The notes under the pieces were generated by a model that was not told where the DNA came from, did not search any database, and saw only the letters and a list, made by a program, of their open reading frames with translations. Below, piece after piece: positions 58,129-64,000 of a stretch of DNA of 64,000 bases. The DNA is from Carnegiea gigantea (taxonomy: Eukaryota; Streptophyta; Magnoliopsida; Caryophyllales; Cactaceae): positions 41,749 through 105,748 of the forward strand of contig JAKOGI010002486.1 of assembly GCA_029747015.1 (NCBI GenBank). The letters are read 5' to 3'. The position numbers and the translations under genes were made by a program. Within the stretch, counting starts at the first letter, position 1, and each line of letters starts with the position of its first letter.

Positions 58129-58922
58129 CTTAAGCCTTATCTTGTGGGCAACCCTATTAAAAAGACCATACTGATTTCGAGTGCACATAGATACATCGTT
58201 AAGCTCTTGACTTTAAAGGAGCGCTTTTTGGGAGGCAACCCAAGTCCTTTTATTGCGTTCATCTTCATCTTTAGGTTGTTTTTACTTCTTAAAAAGAGAA
58301 AGAGAAAATGAAAAAAAGGGGGGCAAGAGTATTCAACAGTTCCTGACGGATGACACCATGGACCATCGGTATTCATTAATACGGGTCATGGTCAATTTTT
58401 CAATAAGTTAACATTTTTTGATGTGCCATGGGCTAGCCGTATTTCAAACTACGACCTGTAGCATATCTGCCTTGTCCAAAGAAAAATTCTGCCAACAGCC
58501 ACCACAGTCAGACCATGGTGCCGCCCATGGACTGTGGTGGCCTGCTGCAGGCCGCGGTCAGGGAGGGGTTTTTCAACATGGAAAACTTTCCATCTTCCCA
58601 TTTTCATCTTCTTCCTTGGGACTTTCTCTCTCTATCGCCCACTTTCCCTCTCTAAACCCTCCATTGTTAAACCTTCAATTCCTCACCATTTTCTTCTAAT
58701 TTTTTTTTCTAATCAACTCTTTTCCTCTCTCTAAATTTCTCAGTTTTTCACACCCAATTCATCCTCTTCTACATTTTCCTTCCCTCATTCATCTTCCTTA
58801 CGCCCTTCCTCCATAACCATTTTTTTCCACCTCAAATGTCTCCTCTTTTTCACTTAAATTCTTCATTTTTGTTCCTCATACCTCATTTTTGAGGTTTTTA
58901 TTCCAATTTCTCACATTTTTAC
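58129..58922 (+). other. Athila spacer between pol and the third ORF
   Basis: Contains GGAGGCAACCCAAGTCC (about 58231), a segment usual downstream of Athila integrase, and a pyrimidine-rich stretch at 58590-58900 with many CTCTCTAA/TTTCTTCTTCC words. No gene. Confidence 0.6.
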
Positions 58923-60300
58923 ATCCACGGCACCCAATAAGAGACAAAGGAGCAAGGAGGCGGGGACATCTGGCCAAGCGCCACCACAGACTCAACGGAC
59001 CTCCGGCACTTTCACCAATGTATGGACCAGAGGTAATGTTCCTCATCCCCTTGGTTTGACTAATGCCGAACATATTACTAGATGTAATTGCTTGCGTGAA
59101 AGAATTGTTGTGGCAACCCATTATTATAATGAGGAATTGTTGGGCGTTTTGGATTGTTTGATGACATAAGGTGGTTATTCGCACGAGGGGGTATGGGGTA
59201 CTTTATTGAAATGAAAGAGCATACATATCGGGACCTCACACTTGAATTTCTGGGTATTTTACATGTTGAGGTCACTTGAGGGCCTCAATGTCAAGAGGGA
59301 TATATTTCATTTTATTTACAACGGTAGATTTATGAGTTGAACCTAAGTGTCTTTAATAAGATATTTGGTTTTCCACCTAGCTTGGACTTACCAAACCGTC
59401 AAGTTGCTCATGAATTCAACCCGAATATATTTTAGGGCGAGCTTTCGAGGGATTTTAGGTACAACACTAGTTCTTCCAAATGCACCCATATTAGGAACCC
59501 TTGCATTCAGGTGGCTCAGCGTATTCTTGCTTATTGTTTCTTTGCTCGGGATGATAGTTTGAATGTCCCTAGATTGTCTGACTTATACCTCCCATCTTGT
59601 ATGCTAAATGGTGTCCAAATTAATCTTGGGGCGTTCTTGGCCCGATAATTGTATACTGCGGTAGTCAGCACTAAGGGTAGAATAGTCATTGGGGGTATAA
59701 TCACCACCATTGTTGGATCCTTGGATGTTGAGCCCAATCCTGAGGATCGCGTTTCTGGGTCCGAATGGCTTGATCAAGTTGCTTTTGAGCTGATGAATTT
59801 TTGCAAAGTAGAGGCTGGACGTTTATGCTGCATTTATCCTGAAGATTGGCTTTTACCACTTCCCAATATTGAGCAAACCACCTTAATTCACCGAGATAAC
59901 CTTTATTAGGTACCTGGTGATGGTGAGGTTGCTCGCTTCACACCTCCTCCACCCCCATTTACTTATCAAGCTGGACCTAGCTCTTCCTCTCAGCCATCCT
60001 CCCTTGACTATAAAGAAGTCCAGAACACCTCAGGTCCATTCAGGAGGAGTAAGTGTCGCTTCGAGCCTATGTTCAAGAACGGCATGGTGAGCTCCGTGGA
60101 ATGCTTACTACCCAGACTCATTTTCAGCACTATAAAGCTTGCCTTGAGACCTGGAGAGATTGGCATATCTCTTATAGTCAATCTCCCCACCCTCCTTCCC
60201 CATCTCCCTTCTGATTGCTTCTTGTTACTCCCCCTTCGCTTTTCTACATCTGTGCTCACATTGAGGACAATGCTTTTTCAAGCATGGGAGAGTTAGTCAG
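58923..60300 (+). pseudogene. Athila third ORF (envelope-like/ATHILA ORF family), degenerate
   Basis: Piecewise translation begins TPNKRQRSKEAGTSGQ and continues through FTNVWTRGNVPHPLGLTNAE and RERIVVATHYYNEELLG, then later frames with GGIITTIVGSLDVEPNPED (about 59692) and a Pro-rich tail. This is the usual layout of the ATHILA ORF that follows pol. Stops near 59166, 59277 and 59337 and several frame changes break it. Role unknown; calling it envelope-like is convention, as no membrane segment is clear. Confidence 0.65.
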
Positions 60301-61991
60301 TTAATTGATGGCATCTGATGCCTGATTTGGTTTGGCATGTACATGTGTATGTATTCTATATATTATTCATGATTGCATTTAGAGTTGTATTTTAGGTTTA
60401 ATCTCATGTAGTGAGAGCTTGTTAGAGGCACATTTCGGTTTCTTTTCACTTTCGGGTAATTTTGATAGTTTTTGAATATTCGTGGTATTCTTATTAAGAG
60501 CATGCATTCACTTTAAAAAATACTAAAAAAATCCTCCGATGATGAACTTTGTGGACTAGGTAGACTTCTTTGGTTTAGATTGACCCTTTGATTTGTCCAA
60601 TTGTGAATAAAAGTGTTTGAAAATGAGCTTGCAAAAATGAGCTTCATGTTTTGACCATTCCTTGAGTGCGAATTGATTGCCCCATCATCCTTTATATGAA
60701 TGTTGGCATGTGTCTCCTAATGAGCTAGGTATGAACTTGGTAGATGTCCCGTGAGACTTTGAGTTTTTAAAGACTAATTTATCAATTTAGTCTCCTGCCA
60801 ATTCATGAGCGACTCTTCCTCGACATCATTTCTCTAGAACTTGCTTTGACTCTTACTCAAGATCACACTTATCATATGCATTTAGGCAACATGATTAAGG
60901 CATTTTTTGACTTGTTAAACTCAAAAGACCAAATAACCATCCTTGTTATGCATGATATATCGCTTGCTAGCCTCTTTGAGCTTTTATCTATTTTTATTGA
61001 TGTGAACCTCCGAACATAACCTTGGGGCAAACATTTATCTAACCCTCAAGTCAAGGCTAGGAAAGCATTTCATCCTTATAAATTGAGTTTGATTAGGAGT
61101 TAGTAAGGAGCATTGAGATCTTTTTAGTGGTTTGGTTGGTTAGTTGATGAAGGAATTTGTGTTCTTATGTTTGTATAAGAGATCCCTTGTTTTATTGTAC
61201 AAAGATTAGAGAAGAGTTGAAATTCAAGTTTGATACATATTCCCTTATCCAACTCTTTTGTCGGTGAAAAAATAAATAAAAAAATGAGAAGAGAAAAGAA
61301 GAAAAAAAAAGAACGAAAAAAAAAAAGAATAAAGGAGTGTTGGCCTTGTTTGGATTGTAAAAAAATATATTTGAATTTCAACTCTTTTTCTTTTCATTTG
61401 GTTATGAAAAGGGATGTGTTTGTTATTGAATTGAATTGGTTTGAGGAGAGTGTTGCATGAGAGCATTGGAAGAGTTTAGCTCTTACTCTATGACTTCTAG
61501 CTCCACATTTTCAAAATATTCGTTCCCCTCTTACCTTTATGTATGACCCCGTTAAAGTCCTCATGATTGTGTAATGTGTATTGCATATGAGTAATGGCGA
61601 ATTAGAAAGTTTTATCAAGGTTATGGTAGATTTGAGTCTATGGAATGAGAATTGAGAAAACCTTCCTACGTTTTCAAACACATGAGTAACTGAGTGCCAC
61701 ATAACTATAGTGAGCTTCTACTGGCATTACTAGCTCCATTTGTTTTATATGTCGATGTGATTGTATTTGATGATTTGGGGGGGTTGATTCAAACTTAACA
61801 TTGTAATCTATCAAACAATTTTGAAAACTTCATTTCCTAGCATATTTGTTAAATGATTTTGGCACTTTTGGACTAACTTTGGATCGATTTTGCCATTGAG
61901 CTGCCACCAATGTCTTTCCTGAGGAGGTTGTGAATAATTTTTGGTCTTAGTGTTGCTTAGGGACAAGCAATGATTCCAGCATGGGGTAGTT
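60301..61991 (+). other. Non-coding 3' region of the Athila-like element
   Basis: No open frame of note. An A-rich low-complexity run lies at 61263-61331. The purine stretch GCATGGGGTAG (about 61978-61988) just before the 3' LTR is the likely polypurine tract. Confidence 0.6.
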
Positions 61992-63231
61992 TGCTAAGTG
62001 CTTCTATATACTTTATTTTGGGTCATTTTGTATCACTTTTTCAGGAATTCATGGGTTTTATGTTATAATTTCTACCTCTATTCTCATTTTATACTTGTCT
62101 ATGGTTCTTTGGTGACTTTTGCAGGATTTTAGATCATTTGACCCAACAATTGACCCCTATTTGAGTGCATGTTGGCTCACCATAGAGGTACCCTAAGTCT
62201 TATGCCCGTGGAGTAGAAGAAGAGTAGAAGATTTCAATTCCAGCAAGAACCACGGTATGCTCGTGGTGGCCTCCATGGACTGTGGTGATCCTGTAACTGC
62301 TAACCTTTTCATCTTCCTTTGTTGTGCGGCTGAACATGCTCGGTTTATGTGCTTAAAATGGGTGTTTTCAGCTAAAAAAGGGGAGATCCACAATCATCTC
62401 ACCACTACTCTCTAATCCATCTCTCAGAAGTTAGAATTTTTGGTTTATTTTTACGAGCAAAAAGAGAGAATTGAAGGGAGAATTTTGCTCTTAGAGGCTT
62501 GGAGATCGTGGCACTATTGAAGGGCTGCCATTATTATAAAGCTTCCTTTCCCTTTGAATTTATCTTTGAACTCTTGTGTTAGTTGAATTTGAAATATGAG
62601 TGAGTTGTTTTATTTAGCCTAGGGATCTGTTAGCCATAGTATTGTAGTTAGATCCTTAATTTCTACAATCTTGTGCTTACTCCATGATTTGAATGATTTA
62701 TTTCTATCTTGAGATTGAAATGTTGTGCATAAAGTTTGGCCAATTTTGTTTGCATATATTAGGTAGTCGAGTGAAGTACTGAAAAGTGAAACTCACTATT
62801 AGATCACCTTGATTGAACTTGACCTAGCAAAACTCGAGAGAGAATTGCATGTTAAGAGGAGACTTAGCATTCCTAAATCATCAACCTAGACTAAATCAAG
62901 GATGAAAGAGTGTTAGTCGAATTCGCTTGAGCAATTTAATCTAGTTTGAAAGAAAGGATAGAATTTAACTCAATTGCAATTGCCTGAATCATCCAATCCA
63001 TGAAAAGTGCATGCATGGCTCTATGATCTAACTCTTTACCTGGCGAATCGAATCCCTAGATGCATTACTTTGATTGAATTTTCAATTAGATAGTTGGTAT
63101 ATTTAAATCAACTCATTGAAAAGATTGATTGCCTAGTATTTTCAACAGGATATTAACTCGATTGATTACTATGGTCCCTGAGGATGATCTTCAAATTTAA
63201 ATTACAACACCCGTGCATTGACTGCGTGTCA
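61992..63231 (+). repeat. 3' LTR of the Athila-like element
   Basis: 1,240 bp, starts TGCTAAGTGCTTC, ends GCGTGTCA. Homologous to 51930-53173 with many substitutions and small indels. Confidence 0.9.
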
Positions 63232-63289
63232 TTCTCTCAACTATTATAATGAACAATTTATGTGAATAAAAATGCTTAAAGAGACCTTT

Positions 63290-63291
<2 letters not shown>

Positions 63292-63353
<62 letters not shown>
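63292..63353. repeat. (AT)n microsatellite
   Basis: About 60 bp of uninterrupted AT dinucleotides. Confidence 0.97.
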
Positions 63354-63356
<3 letters not shown>

Positions 63357-63358
<2 letters not shown>

Positions 63359-63740
63359 GTAACAAGTGACAAATAATACTTTAGTCCAATGAAAACGAAA
63401 CGCACAGAACAAAGTTTAAAAATCAATCGTTATTATTACGAAGAATATTTTTAGAATTTTTAACTTACAATATATATGAAAAGCCCTCATCAATGTATGT
63501 GCAAATGGATATGTATATGCACGTGTGTGTGTATTGTTTGAGTGTGTCTATACACACGCACACAAACGGAGTTATAATGGTGACAAGCAACAAGCAATGC
63601 TTTAGCCGAAGGATAAGGAAAAAAACCCGCGCGAAGCACGGGACAAATTAAAAAAAATCAACTGTCATTGTTATAGAGAACATTCTAAAATTTTAAACTT
63701 GTAATATATATGAAAAGCTCTCATTAATGAGTGTCCGTGC

Positions 63741-63773
<33 letters not shown>

Positions 63774-63790
63774 GATATATAGAGATATAT
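63357..63790 (+). repeat. Two diverged tandem copies of a unit of about 215 bp
   Basis: GGTAACAAGTGACAA...CTTTAG at 63357 and GGTGACAAGCAACAA...CTTTAG at 63579 start the copies. Both continue with AATCAA, a TTATTRT stretch and AATATATATGAAAAGC (63468 and 63702). Each copy ends in a TG/TA-rich microsatellite. The second copy has CCCGCGCGAAGCACGGG at 63627-63643, a GC hairpin. Confidence 0.7.
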
Positions 63791-63918
63791 AAATATATAC
63801 ACATACATATATACATACATATATATAATTATATATATATATACATATATATACATATATATCTACATATATATATATATGTATGTATATATATCCGTAC
63901 ATATCTATATCTATATAT
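63749..63918. repeat. Compound TA/CATA microsatellite
   Basis: Runs of TATATA with ACATACATA interruptions up to the CACTA end. Apparent Tyr-Ile reading frames here are products of the repeat. Confidence 0.95.
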
Positions 63919-64000
63919 CACTACAAGAAAAGAGGGTTTCGGCGTCAAAAATTATGTATGAGGGCGACGAAAATAATTTCGACATATTTTAGTCATCATG
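63919..64000 (+). mobile_element. Terminal end of a CACTA (En/Spm) transposon, truncated by the window
   Basis: CACTACAAGAAAA at 63919-63931 is the diagnostic plant CACTA terminus. It is followed by GTTTCGGCGTC and GGCGACGAAAATAATTTCG, subterminal-repeat-like words. The other end is outside the window. Confidence 0.8.

Larger units (their letters stand above)
51930..63231 (+). mobile_element. Athila-like Ty3/gypsy retrotransposon, defective
   Basis: 11.3 kb. LTRs 51930-53173 and 61992-63231, flanking 5-mers TTCTT (51925-51929) and TTCTC (63232-63236), one mismatch. PBS-type GCGCCATTGCCGGGGA after the 5' LTR is characteristic of Athila/Tat elements. Gag, protease, RT, RNase H, integrase, then a degenerate envelope-like/ATHILA ORF before the 3' LTR, again the Athila plan. 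Numerous stops, catalytic substitutions and an integrase deletion show it cannot move by its own proteins. The LTR pair is visibly more diverged than that of the Sirevirus. Confidence 0.92.

Noticed and set aside
63627..63643. Helitron 3' end at the GC hairpin
   Set aside because: No CTRR terminus within the expected 5-15 bases after the hairpin, so no element is called.
63197..63961. Tyr-Ile repeat open frames on both strands
   Set aside because: Translation of AT-dinucleotide microsatellites.

Overview
This window is repeat-dominated nuclear DNA of a flowering plant, probably a eudicot with a large genome. Evidence: spliced genes with GT-AG introns, Sirevirus-type Copia and Athila-type Gypsy LTR retrotransposons, L1-like LINEs with a CCHC ORF1, Helitrons, hAT, Harbinger and CACTA ends, and a plant 11-beta-hydroxysteroid-dehydrogenase-like gene. 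I cannot name the species. I see no rRNA gene, complete tRNA gene, CRISPR array or prokaryotic signal. No host gene is clearly intact.

Layout. 0.6-5 kb (minus): a decayed, multi-exon Ulp1/C48-type peptidase gene of the kind carried by plant Mutator-like elements. Four of its introns hold arrays built on a 21-bp AGCTCACYA-containing unit, each beginning close downstream of a 5' splice site. 5.9-14.1 kb (plus): a short-chain dehydrogenase pseudogene whose first intron is swollen to 6.3 kb by a stack of transposons: a hAT-like element holding a minus-strand Helitron, which holds an opposite-strand Helitron of the same family, plus a small SINE-like insert. 15.4-25.1 kb (minus): a Copia element with LTRs, TSD, PBS and PPT, split by a 4,853-bp solo LTR. 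27.4-30.4 kb: a Harbinger-like element and a hAT-like element. 32.3-32.95 kb: a minisatellite of about 59 bp. 33.2-34.85 kb and 38.6-40.0 kb (plus): LINE relics. 35.2-36.4 kb: a Sirevirus-like solo LTR. 40.1-51.2 kb: a Gypsy-type solo LTR interrupted by a nearly complete young Sirevirus (40157-49870, minus) with an intact envelope-like ORF. 51.9-63.2 kb (plus): an Athila-like Gypsy element, clearly dead. 63.3-64.0 kb: AT microsatellites, a local tandem duplication, and the first 82 bp of a CACTA element that runs out of the window.

How it fits together. Almost everything is explained by successive insertions, many datable relative to each other because removing the inner element restores the outer one. 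The best cases are the two Helitrons (7852-9475 inside 6876-10169), the solo LTR inside Copia (TSD CATTC) and the Sirevirus inside the Gypsy LTR (TSD TGCCT). The features least explained by known families are the phased 21-bp arrays in several introns of one gene, and the intact 427-codon ORF in an otherwise frameshifted Sirevirus.
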